A DNA stretch of 64,000 nucleotides, from contig NC_134082.1 in the NCBI RefSeq assembly GCF_000715075.1, forward strand, positions 61,777,466 to 61,841,465. The letters are read 5' to 3'. This DNA is from Nicotiana tabacum (Eukaryota > Streptophyta > Magnoliopsida > Solanales > Solanaceae). Every line of letters begins with the position of its first letter. Position 1 is the first letter of the stretch. The position numbers and the translations under genes were made by a program. The notes beneath the pieces were generated by a model. It did no database searches. It was not told the origin of the DNA and saw only the letters and a list, made by a program, of their open reading frames with translations. Below, piece by piece: positions 11,070-23,629 of this stretch.

Positions 11070-13910
11070 TTTAACGACACGGCCGGTCGTTTCATGAGTT
11101 ACTGCTCCATTTCGCCCATTTCTGCTTCTTTATATGTTGTTCAGCTGTATTTCATCATCACGTGTTAGTTGTTCTGTGTTCAGAGTGGTCATGGAGTGAA
11201 GTGAGATACTTAGTCTCTTATTTGGAAGTTTTAGTTGGAAAAGTCAACCGAAAGTTGACTTGTGAGTAAATGATCTCGGAATTTGGCATTTATGATTCGG
11301 ATAGCTTCGTTAGGTTATTTGGGACATAGGAGCATATTTGGAGTGTAATTTGGAGGTTCGTGGTAGATTTAGGCTTGAATTAGCGAAATTAGAATTTTGG
11401 CATTTTCCGATCGGCAGTGGAAATCTTGATATCGGTGTCGGATTGGAATTCCAGAAATTTGAGTAGGTGTGTTGTGTCATTTGTGATGTGTGTGCCAAAT
11501 TTCAGGTAATTCGGATGAGGTTTGATAGTTTTTGGATCGGTTGCGGAATTCAGATGTTTGGAAATCCTTAGGCTTGAATCCGGGGATGATTTGGTATTTC
11601 GATGTTGTTTTGAGTATTCTGAAGGGTGGAATAAGTTTGAATGATTATACATGACTTGTTCGTATTTTTGGTTGAGGTCCCAGGGGCCTCGGGATGAGTG
11701 CGGAAGGTTGTCGGAAAGATTGGAATCATAATTTAGCAGCTTCAGTTGTTGTTCCTGTCATAACCGCACATGCGGATTGGGGATCGCAGGTGCGATGTCG
11801 CAGATGCGTTTGGAGGTCGCAGAAGTGGTTTTTGCCAGTTGGATCTTGATCGTAGGTGCGGAGGTTCTATCATACCTGCGGGGCCGCAGGAGTAAGGTAT
11901 CATCCGCAGATGCGGAATTTGGCGGATAAGTGGAATCCACAAGTGCGCTTCATTGACTGCAGGTGCGGAACCCCTGGGCAGAACATATAAATTCTTGTCT
12001 TCGCGTAATTTGGTCATTTTTCCACCATTTGTGTTCGGACTTGGAGCGTTTTGAGAGGTTTTGAAGAGGGATTCGAGGGGTAACACTTGGAGGTAAGGTT
12101 TTTGAACTCAATACTCGATTCTATGGTAAATTCTAACTAATTAGACATGAAATTAGTGGATTTAAAGGTTAAAAATTGAAGGCTATGGCTTGAGTTTTGG
12201 AGAGCTTTGAGTGGGGATTTGAGGTCCGATTTTGATGATTTTGGTATGTATAGACTCGTGAGAAGATAAAGGTTCTAGTGATGTGATTTTATCAAATTTC
12301 GAGACATGGGCTCGGGGCTGGATTCGAGCAAATTCGGGATTTTGGGTCTAATTTGATAATTTTCATGTGGGTTTCATTCCTTTAACGTATGTTGATGATA
12401 ATATACTAATTTTGGTTAGATTCGGAGCATTAGAGGCCGGATCGAGAGGCAAGGGCATCACGGGTTAGGGTTTTGGCTTGGTTGAGGTAAGTAACGCTTC
12501 CAAAATTGGTTCTGAGGGATCGAAACAACAAACTACGTGTTCTATAATTACTATTGAGGTGATGCAAATGCCAAGTGACGGGTGTGTGAGCATGCACTGT
12601 GATAACTGCAGCCTGGGTCATTCAATGGCACCGCTTAGTGACTCTTTCTTGCTGATATCTGTGTTATGATTATGTGATTAAGTTAATGAACTTTAAATCT
12701 TGCTAATTATCATGTTAAGGCTTCACGCCGCTATTGTTGAAACCCGAGAGGTCGTTTCTTGCTGTCATATCGTTAGCTTCATTGATATTCTGTACTCAGC
12801 CTTGTTCATGCATATTATATCATGCCTCAGTCTCGATTATTGTTATTTGGCACATCATATCATTGTTTCGGGCTAGTATCATGACATTTTGAGCCTGTGT
12901 GTGTGAGACTGGAGAGTAATAACTGAGTGAGGCCGAGAGTCTGATATTGAGTGATAGTATGGGATCGGGCTGCACGCCGCAGCGGGATATTGATTATGCC
13001 TTCGTTGTCTTGTTATAGCACTTGGGCTAAAAGGAGCCCCTCCGGAGTCTTTACACCCCAGTGAGCGCAGTTGATGTTATTGAGGATGGATCTTCCCTGG
13101 ACATGGATCTTGTCCGAAGTATTTATACCTAGAGATGGATCATCTCCATAGGGGCTGGAATGTCCTACCTCGGTACTGGATGACTGCGGCTAGTGATGTG
13201 TATATATTCCGGGATGGATCTTCCCTAGGATGGATGGCCATATACAGTACCGAGTGGTTGAGCACTTATGAGTGGAGGTACACGGTACATTTTTCATGCT
13301 TTATGTGCATTGCTACATAGAGATTTGCTGAGCTTTATACTCCATATTGTTCAGATTGTATTTATTTACTGTTGATTTATACTTGAACTGCAAGCATGCC
13401 TACTTTTTTGTACAGTTTATATGTAATACCCGTTGAGGTTTGGTTCGTCACTACCTATCAGTCCATAGTTTGGACTTGTTACTTACTGAGTTGGTGTACT
13501 CATGTTACCCCATGCACCTTGTGTACAGATCCAGGTATCTCAGGGCACGGTAGTGGCTGTAGACTATTTCGGTCACAGACCTCACGGAAATAGCGAGGTA
13601 GCTGCCTGGCGATTCGCAGTTCCGCTTTTCTCCTTCTCTATCTTTCTATTAGTACATTGTTGCTATTTTCAGACTATTTGGTCTTGTCTTGTTTCAAAAC
13701 TATTGTAGCATGGCTCATGACTTAGTGACACCCGAGGTTGGGCTTGTATTTTCCGCTTGTTTGATTTTGACTTTATATCTTTATCGGATTTCAGTTGAAA
13801 AATGGTCTTTCTTAAGTTTTAAATGAAATATGGATTAAATTGAGAATGTGTCGGCTGGCCTAGTTTCACGATAGACGCTATTACAACCGGGTCGGTTTGG
13901 GGTCGTGACA
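11070..13910 (+). repeat. 3' LTR of the plus-strand Ty3 element (2.84 kb)
   Basis: Starts TTTAACGACACGGCCGG (canonical TG mutated to TT) right after the polypurine tract and ends GGGGTCGTGACA. Its 3' terminus resembles the end of the minus-strand array LTR (GGTCGTGACA), so the two families are related. Short open frames in it are not genes. The paired 5' LTR is outside the window, so no target duplication can be checked. Confidence 0.75.
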
Positions 13911-14339
13911 AAGTAGATCAAAACAATCCTTGTTCTTTTCTTTCCTTTCTTTCTTGACTTCACCTTAGCCCCTTCAATTCCCTTGTATATCTATTATGTT
14001 GAAAATGAAACTATATATTAATTGCCACATTAATATTTCATAATATCAAGTTGTAAATTCCAATTAAAAAATAAAGAAAGATAGTAACATACATTGTATA
14101 TGCTTTATCGTTGACGCAATCATAATAAATTTTCTGATCATATCAAATTAAGACTTTAAAACCCAACATCTAAAATATTATATATTTATATTTTAACGCA
14201 GAAGAGTTATTTGATGCTTGAAAGCATAGAATGAGTCCATCAATTTTACATGATTATTTTGGTAATTCAACCTTAATGTTGGTAGCTTTCCACTTTTAGT
14301 ATAATCGGAATGATATGATATACAAAATCTCATATAACT
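13911..14339. other. Low-copy intergenic DNA, no gene seen
   Basis: AT-rich sequence to the right of the 3' LTR. I see no coding frame, RNA gene or repeat boundary here. Confidence 0.5.
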
Positions 14340-14347
14340 CCATCGAG

Positions 14348-14647
14348 CATGGGCGGATCTACCATGTAAAACATGGTTCACGTGAACCCGTGGTCCTCGG
14401 GTTAAAGTATAGATATGATGTACATAATTTGGCAAAAATAGATATATATATTTGATGGAACCTATGGTCAAAAGAGACAAAGTATAACCCATAGTCAAAA
14501 GAGACCAAGTGGTGCATTGGTTTTGGTCTCTTATTTCCAATAACCTAAGGTCAGAAGATCAAATCCCCTACCACTCTTTTGGTTTAATTTTTTAAAAAAA
14601 GTAATGGTAATTACACCCATCCTCCGGAAATCCTGGATCCGCCTCTG
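14348..14647. mobile_element. hAT-type MITE, 300 bp
   Basis: Begins CATGGGCGGATCTA and ends, read from the other strand, CAGAGGCGGATCCA: a 14-bp terminal inverted repeat with CA...TG ends and 3 mismatches. It is flanked by CCATCGAG (14340-14347) and TCATCGAG (14648-14655), an 8-bp target duplication with one mismatch, as expected for hAT elements. No transposase frame, so it depends on a partner in trans. Confidence 0.8.
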
Positions 14648-14854
14648 TCATCGAGATAATATAGTCCAAGGAACACATAGTCCATGTATATATTCATCAT
14701 TTTTCATTCTCATTCAACTGTGATATTCATTTAATATGTCATTGGCACTCTAACGTGGGATTCAGAAGCTTACGCGAGCCTAGAAGCCTACCAATATTGC
14801 TCTTTGACCGCCCCCTTGTTGTACTAACCTTCGTCACGAGCGTTACAGCTTAAA

Positions 14855-15045
14855 CGAAGAAAAAGATGAATTCGAATATAATAGTCACATCAGAGACATA
14901 ATTATCATCTGTGTAATGATCGCCACTTGGAGCAAAATTATCTAACGTGGAAGAGAATATACACATTAATAACAATGGATCTAACAAACAAGCAACCTAA
15001 CACAAAATTACAGACAAACTCCATTGCAATATCCGTTGAATTAAT
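14855..15045 (-). pseudogene. Relic of one exon and flanking introns of the hnRNP-like gene
   Basis: This stretch aligns with 52625-52810, which spans exon 9 of the three-RRM gene plus parts of both flanking introns (shared: CACATCAGAG, GTGTAATGATCGCCAC, AAAATTATCT, GAAGAGAATA, GGATCTA, AACAAGCA, CCTAACACAAAA). On the minus strand the exon equivalent still reads DNFAPSGDHYTDDNYVSD versus DNFPPGGDHYTRDYYGSD in the intact gene. An AG acceptor is kept; the donor is GTGACT rather than GTGAGT. Because introns are retained, this is a DNA-level duplication and not a processed pseudogene. No other exon of the gene is evident nearby. Confidence 0.75.
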
Positions 15046-16025
15046 ATTTACAAGAACAAATCTAATTTTTGAAGTTTAGACAAAATTTTACTTAATTTCC
15101 TACTGAGATCAAAGTTGGAGTACTCTGATTATTCTCGAATCTAATATTATAGAATGTAAAGCTAGCCTGTTATTTATCCATAAAAAATACTTAGCAAATA
15201 AATCATCTAGCAAGAACCACGGTATCTTCAGCTTCAGCGTTAAGCCCGCTTTCTTTGTTGCTTCATTCATCGAGATCTGCTTATGATCTTAAGATATTAA
15301 TTCCACTGTCGTTGAGTGGAAGAGGGGGAAATAAAAAAATCACATGAAAACATTGTTATCTGTACACCAAAAACTGTTAGTCATAAGTATTATGTTTTGC
15401 AGCATTAAAAAACAACAAAGAAATCCACTCTGGACCAACTGCGGCTTTAAAAACTCGGTGATTGGTGTCATATATCCTCTACCCTTCTTCACTTAAATAT
15501 CATACTTAATTTAGTTTGCATATCATAGTTAATTGAATCTGTCACTTAAGTCACAATTTCCTCGGCCTTTACCACTCGAATTAAGCCCTATGGGCAAAAA
15601 AAACATTTTTAAAGTCAAGTTTTTTCTTTTTCTTTTTTGGTAAACTGATTTTTTTTATTTAATATTAAATAATTATATTATACAAAGTAGATATCCCATT
15701 GGAATCTTCATTCCTAGTAGAGATGAGAAAAGGAGAGTCCAGTTTTTTTCTACTCATCAAGATACTTAATAAAAGGACAAGAAGGCAAAGCTTTATTAGA
15801 ATGTAACAAAATGTACCAACAAAGAAGTTACATTGATCCGTATTTTTGGTCAGATACTCGGAGTATTGAGAGAAAAGCGACTTAATTGGAAAATAGATTT
15901 TTTGGTAAATGATGCTAATGAATATCCATACCGTATTATATTAGTAAAACTTGGTGTTCATATTTTCGTGAACTTACCTTAAAATGAATATATATATGAT
16001 AGTAGATGTCAATAATGGAGATCAA

Positions 16026-16026
<1 letters not shown>
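15046..16026. other. Intergenic DNA, no gene seen
   Basis: AT-rich. A short coding-like stretch on the minus strand near 15200-15270 ends in NAEAEDTVVLAR and a stop, but I cannot attach it to any gene. Confidence 0.4.

Positions 16027-16084
<58 letters not shown>
16027..16084. repeat. (AT)n microsatellite
   Basis: About 28 uninterrupted AT dinucleotides. A 103-codon open frame across it is a product of the repeat. Confidence 0.95.
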
Positions 16085-16088
<4 letters not shown>

Positions 16089-16929
16089 TAATAATCCATC
16101 CACCCATGTTTTCATCTCCTGAGGTGGTGGGGGGTTTGGCTGGACCCCTACCTTGTTTATTTGATGAGCAAAAGATAAAAAGGAGGGGGACATAAAACCA
16201 AAACCTCCGGGAATAAATAGCCAAATACATGTAACATTAGTTGACAAGACCTAGGCTTTGGGTTGTGCGAGCATATTACAAAAAGGAGAGGGAAGAGCTG
16301 CCGGAGGAATGAGGATTCGAGTACATTGTAGCTCTTCCGATGGTGCTTATGGTGGTTCGAAGAACCAACCAGAATGTTTATTTGCCCTTATCCTAAAGGC
16401 TGGAATTTGCATTTTGTCCATTTGAAGGGCGCCTCTGGATTCATTACGCAAATTAGTTTCATTGAAGAATAATTGGCTATAAGAAACTGAAGTCGCATAT
16501 TTGAAGATCAAATATGCATAGGATATATATTATGATTGAAGATGCATACGTTTTAAAATACAAGATTAGTGAATGATAAAACTGAGTATATATTAAACTA
16601 AAACTCCCAAAAATAAAAACCAAAAAAACAAAACCTTCACCTCATATGAAAAATACTGTGAAAAAGTCAATATCTGGGTCTGAAGAAAATAGGATCAATG
16701 CAATTTTGATTGATCTCCAATGGCCAAGCACAGTGTCCAATTGCTGTTTTCTTTGTTATGCTTCTAGGTATTGTTTTGTTTTCTTTTCTTCAAATTGAAA
16801 CATTCAATTAAGGAAGTGTTAGCACAAAATGAATCCAGACCCTTCATATTGTTATTGTACACGTGGGTAGTACCAGTTATTGTATAGAACATTACTGGAG
16901 ATGGTAGTATTTTTTGGAAAACATTTCCT
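16085..16929. other. Intergenic DNA upstream of the BURP exon relic
   Basis: No coding frame. A G-box core (CACGTG) is present near 16861, about 70 bp before the relic start codon at 16930; whether it ever acted is unknown. Confidence 0.4.
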
Positions 16930-17010
16930 ATGAAATTGCGGCTACTCGCTCACCATTTTTGGGGAGAGTAGAATTTTTATATAGTTTTGATCTTATCTTT
17001 CACAATTTAT
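16930..17010 (+). pseudogene. Relic of exon 1 and start of intron 1 of a BURP-gene paralogue
   Basis: Aligns with 42920-42998: ATGAA, TT, GCTACT, CTCGCTC, CCATTTTT, then TATAGTTTT and ATCTTAT in the intron. Relative to the intact gene it lacks 3 bp. The splice donor GGTGAG is changed to GGGGAG, so the frame stops after 13 codons. The downstream exons are not found before the Tat element that begins at 17150. It looks like the truncated 5' end of a duplicate of the gene at 42920. Confidence 0.6.
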
Positions 17011-17144
17011 TTATATTTCATCGTCTTCTAGTTATCATTTTATTCAAAAAAAAATAAGCAAATTGTGCACGCTAAGAGAAGAGATGTTTGTAATTACTAC
17101 CACAAGAAAGCTGTCCCTATCTTCTAAAGGCGCCCGTCACTTTT

Positions 17145-17149
17145 CTTAC
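17145..17149. other. Target-site duplication CTTAC, left copy
   Basis: Identical to 41310-41314, on the other side of the 24.2 kb element. A 5-bp duplication is what Ty3 integrases produce. Confidence 0.9.
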
Positions 17150-17723
17150 TGTTTAACCAAAAAATGAAACTTTAGTCAAAGCTAGAATTTAGAAGAACAC
17201 GGGTTACTGATAATCAAAAGAGTGTATAAAAGGAAGTAATTTAGGTAGCAAGAGAGTAATCAAGAGAAAAACAAGGAAACCAAAATTTATATCAATAGTA
17301 TTTCATGTCCCCACAATTGATGAGATGTCTCCCTTTTATAGATATCTTGGAGATATACATTTTGCCCAAATCATAATGAGGCTATTATGAGTAATGATAT
17401 TTAATGCTACGTTACATAATCATTATATTCAATACAAATTCTCTAACGTATTCCACATTTAATGTCTATTAAATGTTGTATCTACACTCTTTTCTATTGT
17501 CAGATTCATTCCTTTTGATTCTCGAACATAAATGACTTAGCTAGGTACGGGTGCTGGGTTATTTGTATTCCTGCTCGTGCCTCTTCCTCTGCCATTTGCT
17601 CGTATGTGTTGCAACTCGTGCCTCTTGGCTAGTTGTAATTCTTTGACCATTTGACCAGTCTATGTGTTTCAACACGTATTCGACACGTCACCTTTATATT
17701 TAAATACAATTTTTTTCAATACA
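17150..17723 (-). repeat. 3' LTR of the Tat element (574 bp)
   Basis: TGTTTAACC...CAATACA in plus orientation. Aligns with the 5' LTR at 40627-41309 except for a 106-bp tandem duplication found only there. Confidence 0.92.
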
Positions 17724-17740
17724 GATAGTTCCCCCACTTT
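17724..17740 (-). promoter_or_regulatory. Polypurine tract of the Tat element
   Basis: On the minus strand GGAAAGTGGGGGAACTATC ends directly at the 3' LTR. Confidence 0.75.
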
Positions 17741-18065
17741 CCACTTATTCATCAGTTGAATATTTGGGAAGTGGATTCATTAAAAGAGAATTTTTGTCAC
17801 CATTAATGCTATGACAAAATTGACGCTTCCATTTAATGCTCCGTACACGTGTTTTTTTCCCATTGGTTCTGCAGTTTTGCAGCCCTTTTCAAGGCTTTTT
17901 ACGGCTCCACTCTTCACGAAGTGCCAGTTATCATTATTATGGTCCTTCCATCACTGCACTTTTACCTTTGGCGGTGGCGTATTAATATAAATATAACTTC
18001 TTTCCTTGTCTTTTACCACATAAAGCTTATAGAACACTTAATTCCTCACATTATTCTTCTTCGCC

Positions 18066-20803
18066 ATGTCTTCATCAAATTCTAACCCTAGGAGAGTTCC
18101 CATTGTTGATACCTTCCCTAATGCCTCATTAGACATAGAATGGGAGGTAGACTTCGTAGCTTAGGGTCTACTCGCGGGGGTGGTTCGTCTATACCTTCTC
18201 CTAGTTCTGGTCCTTCTTCCAGAACCAAAGGTTCCCTTTCTCACAGATCTTCTTCTAGGGATAAAGAACCTTCTGAAACATTACGTGAACCTTTAGTAAA
18301 GGATATAGTCCCTACAGAATTATCTTTTTACCATGATAGGGAATCTCTTAGAAACCAGGTTTCCGCCTTAGATCGTGTTGACGTTTACCCCACTCAAATT
18401 ACATAAGTTTTGACTTTTGTAGTTCGCAAAGACTGCCGTTGGAGTAATGATTTTCCCATTATTATCCCTAATCCAAATCAGAGAATTACTTCTTACTTGA
18501 CTGGGTTCTCTTTTGTTTATACATACCCTTTCACTTTAGGGTTCAAACCAGTTATTGACCCAGTTATTCTTGAATTTTGCCGTTTCTTTAATGTATGTTT
18601 GGGTTAAATTGGCTCAATCATATGGAGGGTTATTGCCTGTTTGAGGCATTTATCTAATATGGCTGACGTTTCCTTTATTTTCCCTCACCCGATTCATCTT
18701 TATTCCCCTAGACTTTTCCGTAATGGCGTTTTTACCCTAGTGGCCAAGAGTAAGAGGGTTTTAGTGAGCCCTAAAGATGACAAAGACCGTGGCTGGTACG
18801 CCCGATTTGTTGATGCCCCCACTGTTGGTTTAGTGGGTGAGAATAACGTTCCCTTCCCTGAGAAGTGGAATTTTGCACGTAAGTCTTTTATCGATCTCAT
18901 ACCTTTTTCCTTCAAGTTTATCAACTTCTCTAATTTTTGTTTTTTTTAGCAACCATGGGAGTGGTGGAAAATATTCCCAATTTACGTGGTTGGGTAGATA
19001 AATTACTGAAGGCCGCACCAATAGATGGTAGGTCTTGGAAAACACTTTCTAACCGTTACGGTTGGAAAGTAAAGACTCATGGTAAGAGCTTTTATTTCAT
19101 CTTTCACGCATGTATATATTTTTCTTTATGGTTCTAACTTTCATCCTTCTTTTTATCAGGATTTGCTATTAGAGGAGTTACTGCTGAAGCAGTTGCGACC
19201 TCTCATGTCTCTTCGGGAACCCGTACTCCTTCGGAAACCCGTATCTCTTTAGAAAGAGCCCGAGAAATAGTCTTGGGTTCTTCTTCTGCAAAAAGGAAAA
19301 CTGTTGAAGAAGAAGACTCTAAAGAAGAGAAAGATGGGGGTTCCCTGGTGACGAGGCCACGAGCTAGGAGATGCATCGTCTCTGATGACGAAGCTAAAGT
19401 TTCCCCTCGTCTTTCTGTTCCTCTTACCGAACCTGTTGAAACCCCAGTAATAATTCCTGATGATGACGTCACTCCCCATAATACCCATGAATCTATTGAT
19501 CAACTTTTCTTCAGTGGATTTGGCAGTGGAAGTTTAGGGCCTGTTTTAGATGAAATACCCTTATCTTCTTTCTCAACTCTCGTGCTTGTGATTCCTTCCT
19601 TACCAGCCCCAGCTGTTTCTATTCATTCTTTTACTGTTTTCACTTCCTCTACCGCTCCTCCTTCGACAACTCCCCCTCCTATCGTTCACCATATGGAAGC
19701 GGTCTCTTCAAGTAGAAGTGTCGCTATGAGGAGGGTAACCATTGAAGTTCCTGCTGATAGCAGCCTTTTGAGGAAGTCAGGTCAGGCAGATGTATGGCTG
19801 GAACCTTTAATCGGTCCAATTGAAAAAGCAAAGCTGGAGAGCCATAGTTCCCTGTCTCTAATGAATGATATCATGCATGTCACTTTGAAGGTACTTTCCT
19901 TCTCTCCCTTCTTTACCTTATAAAATTTTTTTATCTTTGGGATTCTTATATTCTTATTTCCCTTCCCCTTTTTTTAGGCCAATCTTATCGGCACAGAAAT
20001 GATGAACAAAATCCCTCTCTTGGAGAAGGTAGCACGTGATTCTCAGTTGGAGGCGATAATTGTAAGGAACAATTTGAGATTGCACAAATTGATATGGAAG
20101 ATTTACAAGAAGGCAAGAGTACCCTAGAAAAGCAGGTGCGGGCTTTAACTTCAGAGTTAGCGGTTGCAAAAGCTTCCTCAAGCCAAGCAGAAAAAGACAA
20201 AGAACGTCTTGAATCTTCCTTCTCAGAGCAACTATCTAAGGCCAGCGAAGAGAACAGAGAGTTGAAGGCTCTTTTGAGTCAAAAAGAAGTTTATGTTGGG
20301 GAGCTCGTGCAAAGCTTAACTCAAGCACAAGAAGACCTTCGAGTCTCGGCTGATAAGGTTCGTGCTTTGGAGAGCTCGCATGCCTCTCTTCAAGTTTCTT
20401 ACAACTCTGCCTTGGCTGAAAATGAAGAGCTAAAGAATGAGATTGCTGATTGGGAAAAGGATTATGAGATCCTTGAAGAAATATCTGTTGTTGAGGTAAG
20501 TTGGGCATTTTTGAATTCACGTCGAGATACCCTAATTGAAGCTAGCCAAGAAAACTTCAACCTGGAGTCGAAGTTAGCTAAGATCAATGAAACCATTGAA
20601 AAAGCTCAGCAAACTCAGGACTTCCCTTCTCCCGTGGTTGAAGCTCCCGTGAATGTTGAAGTTGATACGGGTATAACAACTCTTTCAAGCCCAATCGAGT
20701 CTGTTGTTACAAGCCAAGTTGAAACCGCATCTGTTGATGCACCTGCCCAAATTGAGCCCACTGCTATTGATGTTCCTGCTTCAGTTCCACAAACTTCTCA
20801 GTG
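18066..20803 (+). pseudogene. Spliced antisense gene of the Tat element (decayed)
   Basis: Runs opposite to gag-pol, between integrase and 3' LTR. Exons by GT-AG junctions that keep frame: 18066-18878, 18950-19081, 19160-19890, 19978-20803; introns of 71, 78 and 87 bp. Exon 1 encodes SFVYTYPFTLGFKPVIDPV and DRGWYARFVDAPTVGLVGEN, which I recognise as the plant 'putative gypsy-type transposon' domain (Transposase_28 type). Exons 2-3 add GWVDKLL, a charged Ser/Pro-rich region and RPRARRCIVSDDE, a possible nuclear signal. Exon 4 is a long coiled coil (MEDLQEGKSTLEKQVRALTS onward) and ends at TAG-free SVPQTSQ then TGA. Damage: a stop after 31 codons, stops near 18404 and 18605, and a 1-bp deletion near 20053. 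A TATA-like AATATAAATATA lies at about 17982. Function is unknown; antisense extra ORFs are known in Tat elements. Confidence 0.75.
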
Positions 20804-21862
20804 ACCAGTTTTAATTATTTGAATGATTTTGTTCTTGTTTTTATTTTGGAAAATTGTAATCAAACCCTTAGCTTCATTTGAGGGCTGATTTTGGAAACAC
20901 AAGTCCCCAAGTCTTTTATGGGGCAATCTGTATAAACAATTTCATAGTATTATGACTAAGTTCGAACTTAGTCTTAGATTTTTTACATATTAAGAAGTTT
21001 TTCATGTTATTATCTTAAACTTTTGTTTGCTTTATTCTTGCCTTTATTTGTAAGGACTTATAGAATAATTTGCATTTTTGTTTTTCGAAAATGCTTCTAT
21101 TAACCTCATGACTAATTAATTTAAACATGAGTTTTATAAAAGAGGGCCCTTTTATACTTCGACACTTAATGAAGAAGACGTCTCAACTTCATAATGGTGT
21201 TGTCATACGATAAAAGAAATAGGAACACACAGGTTTCTTTGAAATAACTTTGACTAGTTTTGAATAATACTTTACATGTATCTGAATTACATCTATAACT
21301 TTCTCGTAAGTGTTTTTCTTGTAACAGATTTTTTCAAAAGAAGAATAATAGACACGGGTTTTTTTCCTTATAATCCGCTTTAGTACATAGACTTTACCCT
21401 AACTATAGTGAGGTTTTTCTTTGGCCTTAACTCGTGGCTTCATCTCGTGACCTTGTGACTTTTACTCTGCACTTGACTCTTTTAGGCTTGATTTTTCTTA
21501 ATCTTCTTTGCCTTATTTATACACATATCTGTGTATATTATGTAGTCCCCCAAGTGTTTGAGTGTTGAAGTATGAAGCCTCGAGCACTTGATAGATTCTC
21601 TCATTTGGTCCTTTTTCTGAAAAGGAAAAACATACGGGACTCGGAGGTGCGATTTTAGATGAAGACTGCTTAACCCGTATGAATTTCTATCAGAATAATT
21701 ATAACCCTAGGCCTGGAATTTTAGGTTATTCTGTGTGCCTTACAGGTTGTGACTCATCATTTAGTACGGGTTAGCTTTTTGCCTATCATTTAAAATCGTT
21801 AGTAAAATTTTAACAATTCAAAAATTAAATTTGAAATAGTGATACCTGACCGTGGGTATTCC
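20804..21862. other. Convergent 3' regions of the antisense gene and pol
   Basis: AT-rich noncoding sequence between the ends of two convergent transcription units of the Tat element. No coding frame or repeat array seen. Confidence 0.5.
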
Positions 21863-23629
21863 TTAAAAATAGTATCTCTTCAAATGAACAACATTCCAAT
21901 GTGAAGGTAGTATCTTGACATCCATTGTCTCCAGCTCATATGCTCTCTTGCCTACAATATCACGAACTCTATAGGGTCCTTCCCATGTTGGACTTAATTT
22001 ACCCGCATTAGTTGCCTTTGTGGATTGAAAAACCTTTTTAAGCATGCAGTCCCCCACTTTGAAGAATTTGAGACGTGCTTTTCGGTTGTAATATCGTTCT
22101 ATGACTTGCTTTTGTGCTGCCATTCTTATCAATGCAACTTCTCTCCTCCCCTTGAGTAAATCTAGATTGACCCGCATCTCCTCGTCATTAGATTCTTGTG
22201 CCGCCTGTGTGAACCGCATACTTGGTTCCCCTATCTCAACTGGAATTAAAGCCTCAACTCCATAAACCAATGAAAATGGTGTTTCTCCTGTACTTGTTTT
22301 TGCAGTTGTATGATATGCCCATAAAACTCCAGGTAACACTTCAGGCCAGTTACCTTTTGATTCCTCTAATCATTTCTCTAAATTATTGATAATAACCTTA
22401 TTCGTTGATTCTGCTTGACCATTACCCTCAGGATGAGAAGGTGTTGACGTAATCCTTTTAATTTTCCAACTTTGAAAGAATTCCGTGATTTGAGCTCCAA
22501 TAAATTGAGGGACATTATCACACACGATCTCCTTTGGTACACCGAATCGGCATATGATATTCCTCCAAAGAAAATCTTTGACTTCCTTTTCTCGCACCTG
22601 TTTAAATGCTCCTACCTCCACCTATTTAGTAAAATAATCAGTGAGTACGAGCAGAAACTTTACCTGTCCTTTTGCTTGTGGTAATGGACCCACGATATCC
22701 ATTCCCCATTTCATAAATGGCCATGGGGCAATGACTGGGTGTAATAATTTCGCAAGTCTATGCATATTGTTACCGTACCTTTGACATTTATCACATTTGG
22801 CCACGAAACTTTCTGCTTCTTTTTCCATTTTAGGCCAGTAATAACCTGCTCTAATTAAGGTTCTTACCAATGACCTTCCTCCTGCGTGATTCCCGCAATG
22901 TCCCTCGTGTATTTCTTTCATTACATACTCCGTTTGCGAAGGTTCGAGGCATCTTGCTAAGGGACCACCAAACATTTTACGATATAAATTGCCTTGCTTT
23001 AAGCAGTACCGAGCAGCCTTCTTTCGAAGCGCATGAGCTTTCTTCTTATCATCAGGGACGGTACCATACTACAAAAAAACAACAATCTCGTTCCTCCAAT
23101 CCCAAGTTAAATTATTAAAATTTACCTCATTCTTATCAGGATCGAGAACTGAATGAAACAAATGTATAACTGAGGTGTTTGCATCGCTTGCCATATCAGC
23201 TGCAGATACGAGACTAGCTAGGGCGTCCGCTTCAACATTTTTATCCCTTGGTATTTGTATAACTTTCCAGGTTTGAAATTGTTTTATCAATTCCCGTACC
23301 TTTTCTAAGTATTGTTGCATCCTTGCTTCCCTAGCTATATAAGTCTCTAGCATTTGATTAACCACGAGTTGCGAATCACTCTTAATTATAATCTGATTTA
23401 TGCCAAGCTCTCGTGCCAATTCTAGACCTATAATCATAGCCTCATACTCCGCTTCATTGTTAGTTATGGAGTGACATTTAATAGCTTGTCGAATGGTCTC
23501 ACCCGTAGGTGGTACTAAGACAATCCCTAAACTTGCACCTTTTACATTAGATGAGCCATCAGTGAATAAAGTCCAAGTTCCCGGGTTAGTCCCATTAAAT
23601 ACCTGTAATTCTTTTTCTGCTTCTAATTG

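Larger units (their letters stand above)
6398..13910 (+). mobile_element. Ty3/gypsy element (chromovirus-like), 5' end interrupted
   Basis: Plus-strand gag, protease, reverse transcriptase, RNase H, integrase and a chromodomain-like tail occur in that order, followed by a polypurine tract and a 2.84 kb 3' LTR. The integrase-before-LTR order and C-terminal residues such as VKVQWR and EEATWETEWEM fit the Tekay/Del chromovirus group. The 5' LTR and start of gag are missing. They should lie to the left of the minus-strand array, outside the window. Many stops, frameshifts and lost catalytic residues make it non-autonomous. Confidence 0.85.
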
